In this document: piece by piece, positions 26,850-34,038 of the stretch
Position numbering within the stretch: the stretch's first letter is position 1
Layout: each line of letters starts with the position of its first letter
Assembly (NCBI RefSeq): GCF_017874215.1
Contig: NZ_JAGGLB010000004.1
Location: 310,001-374,000, forward strand
DNA length: 64,000 nt
Source: Paenibacillus eucommiae
Lineage (GTDB): Bacteria; Bacillota; Bacilli; Paenibacillales; NBRC-103111
Direction: 5' to 3'
Notes under the pieces: model-generated
The model's database searches: none
What the model was told of the DNA's origin: nothing
What the model saw: the letters and a program-made list of their open reading frames with translations, nothing else
Position numbers and translations under genes: made by a program

Positions 26850-27707
26850 TTATCCCCATACCCCTAAAATTACAACGCCTATGGTTATTAACAAAGAAGT
26901 AAAAATTCGTCGGATGCCTTGCTTCTCCCGAAGTATAAATATGCCCATAATCGTACCAAACACAGTACCGATTTCTCTCATCGGAGCCAGTTGAGCAACA
27001 GGGGCCAGCGATAAGGCAAGCAGGAATAAAAGATACCCGCCTGGAGCAATAACTCCTCCTAATATTGTGACCTTCCAGTTTATCGCCCATTCCTTTTTTA
27101 ACCCTCTAGAACTTAATGCAGCCCAAGAAAGAGCTAAGACATTGCCAACATTCGTAGCCTGTATCAACACAACAGCCGAAACATGATTTAAGGCAATCTT
27201 ATCTACTATAATGTAACTCGCAATACAAATGCCAACTGCCAGTGCCAGTAATGGAGCTTTAAAATCTTTAAAAGAGGTTATGGAACTGCTTTTGAAAGTA
27301 ATATTGCTTAACAATACAATTCCGCATACAATGCAAGCCACTCCTGCCCAGCCGTACACAGACAAGGATTCGTTAAAAATGAGTACTCCCGCCACAGGCA
27401 CCAATAAAGGGCTCGTTCCCCTCATAATTGGATACACTTGAGATAAATCGCCAATGGAGTACGCCGCGGCAAGCAAAACCATATACAAGCCATGTATGAG
27501 CACAGATGCTGCAACCACAAGTAACCCTGTACTCGAAATCTCAAAAGTCTTCCATTCAAGCAGCGTCCAAGGCAAAAATACAACTATCGAAATAAGATGG
27601 CAGAACCAAAGAAAAACATTTTTATTGACACTTCTCTTCGTATATAAATTCCAAATCGAATGCAGAAAACCCGAGCTAAGAACAAGCATAACAGCTATAC
27701 CATACAC
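26850..27707 (-). CDS. EamA/DMT superfamily transporter
   Basis: 285 residues forming ten transmembrane helices in two EamA halves (about 1-130 and 145-285). The PIMRGTSPLLVPVAGVLIFNE and LAPMREIGTVFGTIMGIFILREK segments are the conserved helix 4/9 motifs with trailing Glu. It is probably a metabolite exporter; the substrate cannot be told. It stands alone, with repeat-rich non-coding sequence on both sides. Confidence 0.88.
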   Translation of the reverse strand: MYGIAVMLVLSSGFLHSIWNLYTKRSVNKNVFLWFCHLISIVVFLPWTLLEWKTFEISSTGLLVVAASVLIHGLYMVLLAAAYSIGDLSQVYPIMRGTSPLLVPVAGVLIFNESLSVYGWAGVACIVCGIVLLSNITFKSSSITSFKDFKAPLLALAVGICIASYIIVDKIALNHVSAVVLIQATNVGNVLALSWAALSSRGLKKEWAINWKVTILGGVIAPGGYLLFLLALSLAPVAQLAPMREIGTVFGTIMGIFILREKQGIRRIFTSLLITIGVVILGVWG

Positions 27708-27727
27708 ACCTGTCCCCTTCCTTCTCC

Positions 27728-27815
27728 GAGTGCTTACTTTTGAGTGCTTATTAATAAGTGCTTAATCTTCAGCTTCCTTTTGAGTGCTTACTTTTGAGTG
27801 CTTACTTTTTGCTTA
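27728..27815. repeat. Short tandem/direct repeats of TTTTGAGTGCTTAC
   Basis: Five copies of GTGCTTA, mostly inside TTTTGAGTGCTTAC, in about 88 bases between the EamA and YqjF genes. Two pairs are head-to-tail with a 15-bp period. Function unknown. Confidence 0.5.
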
Positions 27816-27843
27816 CCTTTAAATGTCCGCTCATATTTTAGTT

Positions 27844-28599
27844 TTACTGAATTTTTTTAATAGGCCAGATCAGAACTTCTAACCGCTTTGTAAAAGTTAA
27901 CAGAGGTTCTACCTCCGGCAGCACAATTCCATGTGACCCCGCCATTGTGTTTACATCGGTATAGAGCTCAGCTTGCTGCAGTCCCCAAGGTAAATGATGA
28001 ATTTCCCCAATAAAAAGTTCCCCGCTATTATTAGAAGCATACAGACAATAGCGTTCTGTAAGCCATTGAAGCAAAGTCCCTTGCGCTGCAGTAAATACTT
28101 CAGGAGTTATAGCTCTGTAACTGCCAGAAAACAAGGCAGGATTCCCTCTTCGATCAGTTCTCTTGCTGCTATATCTGATAAACTGTCCTTCTTGCTTAAC
28201 AGAAATTTGTGCATTCATGTAAGGCAGATGAAAAAAAGCTCTTGCAGCTTCAACAGCAAGTCGGCTGCTCGCTTCCAAGCTAAAAAAATAAACGCCCTGC
28301 TTACCTTTGCAAGTTACATAGGTACGGACGTTAAGCTCTGGAAAACGACTCGTAAAAGGAATAGGCGGAATCCCCCGAAGCCTTATGCCACTCATTCGAA
28401 AAGGTACAATGCTGATCCAGGGTTTACCTTCCCACAGTTCCAACTCCAGCCCCTCCGGAATCAGCGGAAGCAACTCACTCGCCTGGACAGGCCAATGTGC
28501 AAATAAAAGATCATGCCAACTCTGCTTCATAACCCAATGCCCCTTAGGCAACTGATAAGGCCGATGATCCACAGTATTGATCAAATCAAGAGAAGTCAT
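27844..28599 (-). CDS. YqjF family protein (DUF2071)
   Basis: 251 residues, soluble. The sequence from WHDLLFAHWPV through ELELWEGKPWISIVPFRMSGIRLRG and NVRTYVTCKGKQGVYFFSLEA is characteristic of DUF2071/YqjF, proteins with an acetoacetate-decarboxylase-like fold and unproven function. ATG 28599 is chosen because GGGGAGGAAG lies upstream and matches the family N-terminus. The frame is open to 28884 but that extension is basic, low-complexity and overlaps another gene. Confidence 0.85.
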   Translation of the reverse strand: MTSLDLINTVDHRPYQLPKGHWVMKQSWHDLLFAHWPVQASELLPLIPEGLELELWEGKPWISIVPFRMSGIRLRGIPPIPFTSRFPELNVRTYVTCKGKQGVYFFSLEASSRLAVEAARAFFHLPYMNAQISVKQEGQFIRYSSKRTDRRGNPALFSGSYRAITPEVFTAAQGTLLQWLTERYCLYASNNSGELFIGEIHHLPWGLQQAELYTDVNTMAGSHGIVLPEVEPLLTFTKRLEVLIWPIKKIQ

Positions 28600-28825
28600 G
28601 TATACACTTCCTCCCCGCTTCACTTTCCATAATCCATTATACTGTTGAAAAGATTTGAGAAGCAAGAATATTAAGCCCTTAAGAACCTTATAACATCTAG
28701 AAGCAACCCTTAACAAAACCCCAATAGCACTTGTTAAGGGCTGTTGCGATTTTTTCTTTTTGTTTTGACTTTTTGAGCTGGGCTTTAACTTCTCCAGCTT
28801 ATTCCGACCCAAGTTCGGATATGTC

Positions 28826-29563
28826 TTAAGGAACACGCCAATATCGCAAAAAATAGGGAAATAGTAAAACAGACGTACAAGCACTCATCCATTTCAGCAC
28901 TACCTCAAAAGATAAAGTTCTAGTCAGTCCCATCCCTCTCCTTGAAAAGCGCTCTCTACCAAGCCCCATTTTACCCAGCAGTCTATGCCCTAACTTGGAT
29001 ACATCTCTTAAATCAGCCTTCCTTGAAATGAACTCCAGTTCCTCAGTTGTTAAAGCAGATACATGGGCAGCAATTTCTTGCTCGCAGCTATCCTGACTGG
29101 TTATTTGCCCGCTGTTAGAGGCAAGGTGTTCATCATGATGGGGAAAAATAATTCCATTACTTGTTACATCATTAGATTTCCCGTCTCTGCGATTAAATTG
29201 CTTATGTAGTGCCACTTCTAGCTTTCCCAATAACAAACGTGCCGAACGATAGTTTATTTCTAGCTCCTCCGCTAATGCAGACGATGTATATGTTTTCTCT
29301 CCTTCAACTAATAAATCGATAGCCTTGAACCAGACTAACAATGAGAGCTTCGATTTGTGCATGATGGTGCCAGCCGTCACAGACACCTGAGTTCTGCAAT
29401 CACGGCATTCATATAATTTACGTGTGTTGATCTTGTAGCAGCTTTCATGATCACAGCGAGGACAACAAAAGCCAGCAGGCCAACGAAGCTTATATAAAAA
29501 TTTTTCACAATCCTCTTCACTCCTACAAGTCTGGGGAAAATGCTGCAGAAACATTTCATCCAT
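28826..29563 (-). CDS. Orphan IS1595-type zinc-ribbon protein (transposase N-domain without DDE domain)
   Basis: 245 residues. The first 115 match the N-terminal zinc ribbon and adjoining helix of IS1595-family transposases (CPRC...CRDCRTQVSVTAGTIMHKSKLSLLVWFKAIDLL). The remainder has no DDE catalytic domain; instead there is a polar linker and a short C-terminal helical, basic part. ATG 29563 has AGGAAG eight bases upstream and a TATAAT lies at 29634-29639. No terminal inverted repeats were found. It may be a relic or a domesticated DNA-binding protein. Confidence 0.7.
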   Translation of the reverse strand: MDEMFLQHFPQTCRSEEDCEKFLYKLRWPAGFCCPRCDHESCYKINTRKLYECRDCRTQVSVTAGTIMHKSKLSLLVWFKAIDLLVEGEKTYTSSALAEELEINYRSARLLLGKLEVALHKQFNRRDGKSNDVTSNGIIFPHHDEHLASNSGQITSQDSCEQEIAAHVSALTTEELEFISRKADLRDVSKLGHRLLGKMGLGRERFSRRGMGLTRTLSFEVVLKWMSACTSVLLFPYFLRYWRVP

Positions 29564-29910
29564 TTCGATCACTTCCTATCGAATAGTTGTCCAGATTTAT
29601 CTTCAACCAAATCCTCACTTGGGATATATACCCATTATACCAAACAAACGTTCTCATTCAAAGCATTTTTTTAGTATAATTTGTATAAGAATTGTATTGT
29701 GAATTCATTTTTTCTGAATTATCTACAATGGCTTTTTTCTTAACACAATTTTCTTTCACACTGCTCCCCTCCATACATAAACAATCCAATTGACGAACTA
29801 AACGCCATACTCTCGATTTGTACATATGACAGAAAAGTAAATTTCATGTTTAATACTCCCCTCCCCCACAACACTTAAGGTATGGATATGAAAACGGAGC
29901 TTAGATGCAT

Positions 29911-29949
29911 AAAAAAACCACCAGGAAATTAATCTTTTCCATGATGGTT
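29911..29949 (-). terminator. Rho-independent terminator of the atypical SDR gene
   Basis: A 14-bp stem with one mismatch (AACCATCATGGAAA / TTTCCTGGTGGTT, minus strand) followed by a run of seven T. The rest of 29573-29910 is AT-rich and holds no gene I recognise. Confidence 0.85.
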
Positions 29950-29976
29950 TGAATTCAAACTGTGTTGTTAACGACC

Positions 29977-30759
29977 TTACAGAACAGTAGCTTTGCCTCC
30001 ATCAATGTTAACAGAGGTACCTGTCACATAGGATGCTGCTTTAGAAGCTAGGAAAGCGATGACATTCGCCGCTTCTTCCGCATCCCCGATTCTGCCAAGC
30101 GGAATGTCATGTTGTGGATTCGCAGCGAACTCTTCCCAGGACAGTTCTGGAGCTGTCTTCTGCCACAAGCGTTCGATTTGGTCACTGCGAATACTGCCGA
30201 TGCACACCGCGTTAACACGGATGTTATCAGCAGCCAAATCCTTACTCATCGCTTTGGTCAACGCCAATCCGGCGGCGCGGCTCACAGAACTTGGAAGTGA
30301 TGAAGCCGACGGTGTTTTACCCCCAACAGCCGTTACGTTGACGATTGAGCCTCCACCTGCTTTGCGCATATGAGGAAGCGCCGCACGCGAGAAATGTACA
30401 GCTCCCATCAGCTTAAGATCCAAGTCTGCCGTCCATGCCTCACCGTCCACTTCTGGAAATGGCCGAGCTGCTGACGTGCCTGCATTATTAACTAGAATAT
30501 CCACACCACCTAGCCGCTCTACTGTTTCCGCTATCACTCTGCGAGCTTCTTCCTCTATCGATACATCTGCAGATATGTATACCGGCTCAGTTCCTGTCTT
30601 CTCTTTAATCAATCCAGCGGCAGTCTGCAGCGGCTCAATGCTTCTGGCCACAATGACTACCTCAGCACCTTCTGAGGCGAGCAAAAGCGCTGTAGCCAGA
30701 CCAATCCCTTTACTCCCACCTGTAACAATAGCTTTCTTCCCTTTTAGCCCCAAATCCAT
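29977..30759 (-). CDS. SDR family protein with atypical active site
   Basis: 260 residues. It has the Rossmann loop TGGSKGIG, the NNAG motif, and the C-terminal GRIGDAEEAANVIAFLAS and DGG signatures. Where the catalytic YxxxK should be, the sequence reads SSVSRAAG, so both the Tyr and the Lys are replaced. Such relatives may bind NAD(P) without normal oxidoreductase activity or use another residue. ATG 30759 has GAGGAGG upstream and is preferred over the upstream ATG at 30795. It has its own promoter region with a GTATAC/GTATC-rich palindrome (about 30817-30835). Confidence 0.82.
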   Translation of the reverse strand: MDLGLKGKKAIVTGGSKGIGLATALLLASEGAEVVIVARSIEPLQTAAGLIKEKTGTEPVYISADVSIEEEARRVIAETVERLGGVDILVNNAGTSAARPFPEVDGEAWTADLDLKLMGAVHFSRAALPHMRKAGGGSIVNVTAVGGKTPSASSLPSSVSRAAGLALTKAMSKDLAADNIRVNAVCIGSIRSDQIERLWQKTAPELSWEEFAANPQHDIPLGRIGDAEEAANVIAFLASKAASYVTGTSVNIDGGKATVL

Positions 30760-30942
30760 CTGATTTTCCTCCTCATTGATATTCCATTTTCCCACTTCAT
30801 TTATAGTAAATATAGTATACCAATTGTATCAATTAAAAGTACAGTTATGATACCAAGCTTAGATCTATCTGATCTTATGTTTTGATGTTTTATTTAAGAA
30901 AAGAAATGCTGTTTAATATGTATGCTATGTATAAAAAAAGAG

Positions 30943-31944
30943 TCAGTCATTTAGGGCAGTTGCACCTTCATTGTAAAGAGTAATAAAGGAGTCGACTATC
31001 TCCGCATCAAATTGTTTGTTCCTTTGTTCCAAAAGATAGTTAACTGCAAGCTCCGCACTCCACTTCTCCTTATAGGGTCTTTTCGTAGTAAGTGCATCAT
31101 AGACATCAACTACACTGACAATACGTGCTTCAAGCGGAATATGTTGTCCTTGCAATTGATGCGGATAACCACTGCCGTCCCATCTTTCATGATGATGCTG
31201 TATAATGCTCTTGGCTGTTGAAAGCTCGCTCTCAAATAAATCGTCATCCAATTCGGCATATATCTTATCAACGATGTCCACACCGATTAAAGTATGCATT
31301 TCAATGATTTTACGCTCGTAATCAGCTAGAGGTCCAGGCTTATATAGAATGCCTTCGGGAATGGACGACTTGCCGATATCATGCAGTATGCTCGAGTGGG
31401 CAATAAGGGATAACGCTTGAGGCTGCAGGCCTAGCTGAAGTCTTTCATTATGGCGGGCAGCTAGTAGTTCCGTTAATTTTTGTACTCTTAATAAATGCGA
31501 CTCGATACCTGGATCCCTTATTTCACAAGAAATGGCCAGTACTTTTAATAATGATCCTTGAATGCCTCTAATACGCTCTTCATTCAAATAAAAACCACGA
31601 TCCAATTCCTCCAGCTCACGGAACACGCCGACGAAGTATGTTTGCTCATCCATGTTAAAGGGGGTAATCGTGATCGAAGAATGCCATAAATCCTTGTTCT
31701 GTTTTTGATTCGTAAATACTCCAGACCAAGGAGATCCGGCACGTATCGCCTCATGCATCTTCTTGTATGTTTCTCTCGGAGTATAGGCTGTGCGCAGAAT
31801 ACCTGCCTTTTTGCCTACAATAGTGTCGATGGAATAGCCTGTAATCCTTGCATATGTCTCATTTACAGCCAGTATATGATGCTCTTGATCCGTGATGATA
31901 ACGGCATCTGCCAAAGAAAGGAAAGTGTTGAGTCTGTCGTTCAT
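30943..31944 (-). CDS. PAS-HD-GYP protein (probable cyclic-di-GMP phosphodiesterase)
   Basis: 333 residues: a PAS domain (about 8-115, with ITGYSIDTIVGKKAGIL) and an HD-GYP domain (about 145-320) with HD at 188-189, the HHxxWDGSGYP motif at 251-261 and the DVYDALTTKRPYK segment. No transmembrane helices. The metal ligands appear intact, so hydrolysis of cyclic di-GMP is likely. AAGGAG lies seven bases before the ATG. A link to the polysaccharide cluster nearby is plausible since cyclic di-GMP controls matrix in many bacteria, but that is inference. Confidence 0.88.
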   Translation of the reverse strand: MNDRLNTFLSLADAVIITDQEHHILAVNETYARITGYSIDTIVGKKAGILRTAYTPRETYKKMHEAIRAGSPWSGVFTNQKQNKDLWHSSITITPFNMDEQTYFVGVFRELEELDRGFYLNEERIRGIQGSLLKVLAISCEIRDPGIESHLLRVQKLTELLAARHNERLQLGLQPQALSLIAHSSILHDIGKSSIPEGILYKPGPLADYERKIIEMHTLIGVDIVDKIYAELDDDLFESELSTAKSIIQHHHERWDGSGYPHQLQGQHIPLEARIVSVVDVYDALTTKRPYKEKWSAELAVNYLLEQRNKQFDAEIVDSFITLYNEGATALND

Positions 31945-32031
31945 AGCGGCTCCTTCTTAGTTGTCTTTGATACCCATCTATTTTATCACAAATGTGGTTT
32001 CATAGAAGCAAAAAGACGGTCAGAGCCAAAA

Positions 32032-32225
32032 TCACATATCATCAATGGAATGAACAGCTGGAGGTAGACACTTCATGTTCGAGGCCAACATCTCCAGTGC
32101 CCCAAAAACATTCGATGCTTCCCTTATAAGAACGAAGCCGCTCGTCCGGCCGTGGATAACAGAACTTCCCCTTTGGCAATAAGAATATATCCTTTAATAC
32201 CCTCGACCGCCACAAGTCCCTTCAA
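32032..32225 (-). pseudogene. Possible frameshifted roadblock/LC7-like remnant
   Basis: Two short frames read in succession as GLVAVEGIKGYILIAKGE... (to a stop at 32124) and then SGFVLIREASNVFGALEML... (to a stop at 32032). Together they resemble a roadblock/LC7 domain split by a frame change. There is no convincing start. It could equally be chance similarity. Confidence 0.3.
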
Positions 32226-32512
32226 AGCGTCGGGGATTCGAGAATGTGGAATTTTTCACCCGTCTTGACATAATTCACTTCTGCCGGCGCCGCTTCTTCC
32301 TTCATAATTTTCGCAAAGGTGCTGCAACCTACATCCTCATCCATCGGTATAGTAATGTACATATATCCGCTCTGATGGATCAAAGTCAAAAAAATATTCA
32401 CATAATAATCTAGAGTGGAAGACTGTGTATTAAAAAACTTGCCGTTCAACACACTTAAATTGTAAAAAAGTAACGAAATAATACTGGAAAAAGCTTTGGC
32501 TACTTCCCTCAT
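32222..32512 (-). CDS. Hypothetical protein
   Basis: 96 residues with GGTGGGAG just upstream of the ATG. The N-terminal half is hydrophobic and aromatic, the C-terminal half polar. No family recognised. Its end overlaps the roadblock-like remnant in another frame, so the two may be parts of one damaged gene. Confidence is limited. Confidence 0.45.
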   Translation of the reverse strand: MREVAKAFSSIISLLFYNLSVLNGKFFNTQSSTLDYYVNIFLTLIHQSGYMYITIPMDEDVGCSTFAKIMKEEAAPAEVNYVKTGEKFHILESPTL

Positions 32513-32654
32513 CTTTCTCCCACCTGTTACGATGTAACATAGCAGAATGGTTACTTTTGGCTACAGTTAACAAATTACATATGGGTTAGTCTCTTTTTGA
32601 ATCTACTGAACTTCCATCGATTAGATGTGCCTAGCGTGGCTAGGCGTGGGGAAA

Positions 32655-32686
32655 ATAAAAAAAGCCCTCAATCCAAATGAGGGTGC
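32655..32686 (-). terminator. Rho-independent terminator of the acyltransferase unit
   Basis: The GCACCCTCA / TGAGGGC stem with an approximately seven-base loop is followed by seven T on the minus strand, about 85 bp after the stop at 32772. Confidence 0.85.
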
Positions 32687-32771
32687 TTTGCCGTCCAACT
32701 TCTGAGTAGAACTCATGCGAGCTGTGAAACTGACTTTTTATCCTTCTGAATTTACAGTTTTATCGTCGAAA

Positions 32772-33932
32772 TTATGCTTGATTGCCTTCGATTTTAATTT
32801 TATTGCTTTTCAACTTGGATGAGTTAAGTTTCATTTTATTAGTAATATACTTCCCTAATTTGATAGATGGCTTTTCAATTAGGTAATATGTTACTCCTGC
32901 CAAAATAAAAGAGGATATAAATGCAATAATAATTATATAACCAGTGGGAATTTTCCCATAAAATACATTCAACAAAGTTAAAATGAGTGGCATATGAAAA
33001 AGATACAAACTGTATGAAGTTTTACCTATGAAATGAATTGGTTTCAATAATAGAATTTTTTTGAAAATAGTCGATTTAATACTATAGATAATGAAGATAG
33101 AGCCTCCGATAGCAATAAACCAGTCATTTATTATTGTTAAATGCAAGCGACCATGGTTGGGCAAGAACCACCACGTATAAGTATAAGCTAAGATGCCTAT
33201 TAATAATATGAATAATTTGATTATAACGGATAACCTATCGTAAAGATCGCTTATATATTGTCGATGTTTTGCCAATAATGCTCCTAAAATGAACAATCCA
33301 ATATAGTGAATAGAAATTAAATACGTTGGATTGTAGTTCAGTATGTTAAGAGATAAATACCATAACAAAAAAAATATAACAGTACAAGATAACGCAAAAA
33401 ATATATTTTTTTTCCAGCTTAATTTAACTACAAAGTACATGACGAACGGAAATACGATTGATATTCTCATTTCATGAACAAGCGACCATACTACAGGATT
33501 ATAACTTAAGCTATTAAAATCCCCCAAAAATAAAAAATGACTTATTAATAATTTACTGGAAACTGAATTTTCCCAAGTTCCTTCGAATACATTTGTCATT
33601 TCGTATATAGAAACACGAGAAAAAAAGCTTAAAAGAATGACTGAAAGAATGATACAAGAAATATAGGGAATGTAAATTCTGCATACTCTTCTAATTAAAT
33701 AATCTTTATAATTTAAAGCATTTTGATTGTAGTAAGGTAAAGATAGTACAAAGCCACTTAGTATGAAAAATAATATTACTGCTTCATGTCCTCCCCAGAA
33801 CATATGCAAAGGTGTATTCATAAATTTATTAATTAAATATAGGCTCGGAGTTATAACGAATAAGTGTGCTAATAAAACAGTCATAGCAGCTATCCCTCTT
33901 AAAGAATCCAATTCTTCAAATCGTCTATTCAC
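32772..33932 (-). CDS. Membrane acyltransferase (OafA/YrhL, Acyl_transf_3)
   Basis: 386 residues, about ten transmembrane helices. The start RFEELDSLRGIAAMTVLLAHLF contains the catalytic-type Arg and His of this family (R13 region, His22), and an FLLWYLS/FHMPLI pattern follows. It transfers an acyl group, commonly acetyl, to sugars on the outer membrane face. It has its own promoter with a SinR-like box overlapping the -10 (33966-34007), so it is probably co-regulated with the polysaccharide operons and decorates that polymer. Confidence 0.88.
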   Translation of the reverse strand: MNRRFEELDSLRGIAAMTVLLAHLFVITPSLYLINKFMNTPLHMFWGGHEAVILFFILSGFVLSLPYYNQNALNYKDYLIRRVCRIYIPYISCIILSVILLSFFSRVSIYEMTNVFEGTWENSVSSKLLISHFLFLGDFNSLSYNPVVWSLVHEMRISIVFPFVMYFVVKLSWKKNIFFALSCTVIFFLLWYLSLNILNYNPTYLISIHYIGLFILGALLAKHRQYISDLYDRLSVIIKLFILLIGILAYTYTWWFLPNHGRLHLTIINDWFIAIGGSIFIIYSIKSTIFKKILLLKPIHFIGKTSYSLYLFHMPLILTLLNVFYGKIPTGYIIIIAFISSFILAGVTYYLIEKPSIKLGKYITNKMKLNSSKLKSNKIKIEGNQA

Positions 33933-33965
33933 TTATAAACCTCAATTCTTTAATGAGATCAAATA

Positions 33966-34007
33966 GTTCTTTATAAAGAATATATTAAATATTGTACTTA
34001 ATGTCAA
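33966..34007 (-). promoter_or_regulatory. Promoter with SinR-like operator before the acyltransferase
   Basis: TTGACA (34002-34007), 17 bp, TATATT (33979-33984). The palindrome GTTCT-TTATAA-AGAAT (33966-33981, plus strand) overlaps the -10 and start point, where bound repressor would block transcription. The same box occurs at five other sites here. Confidence 0.65.
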
Positions 34008-34038
34008 CTATAAATACGATTTATATAGCGGGGCACCT

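Noticed and set aside
28600..28884. Upstream extension of the YqjF gene
   Set aside because: Strong ribosome site and family start at 28599; the extension is basic, low-complexity and overlaps the zinc-ribbon gene.
28826..29572. Intact IS1595-type insertion sequence
   Set aside because: No DDE domain, terminal inverted repeats or target duplication could be found around the gene.
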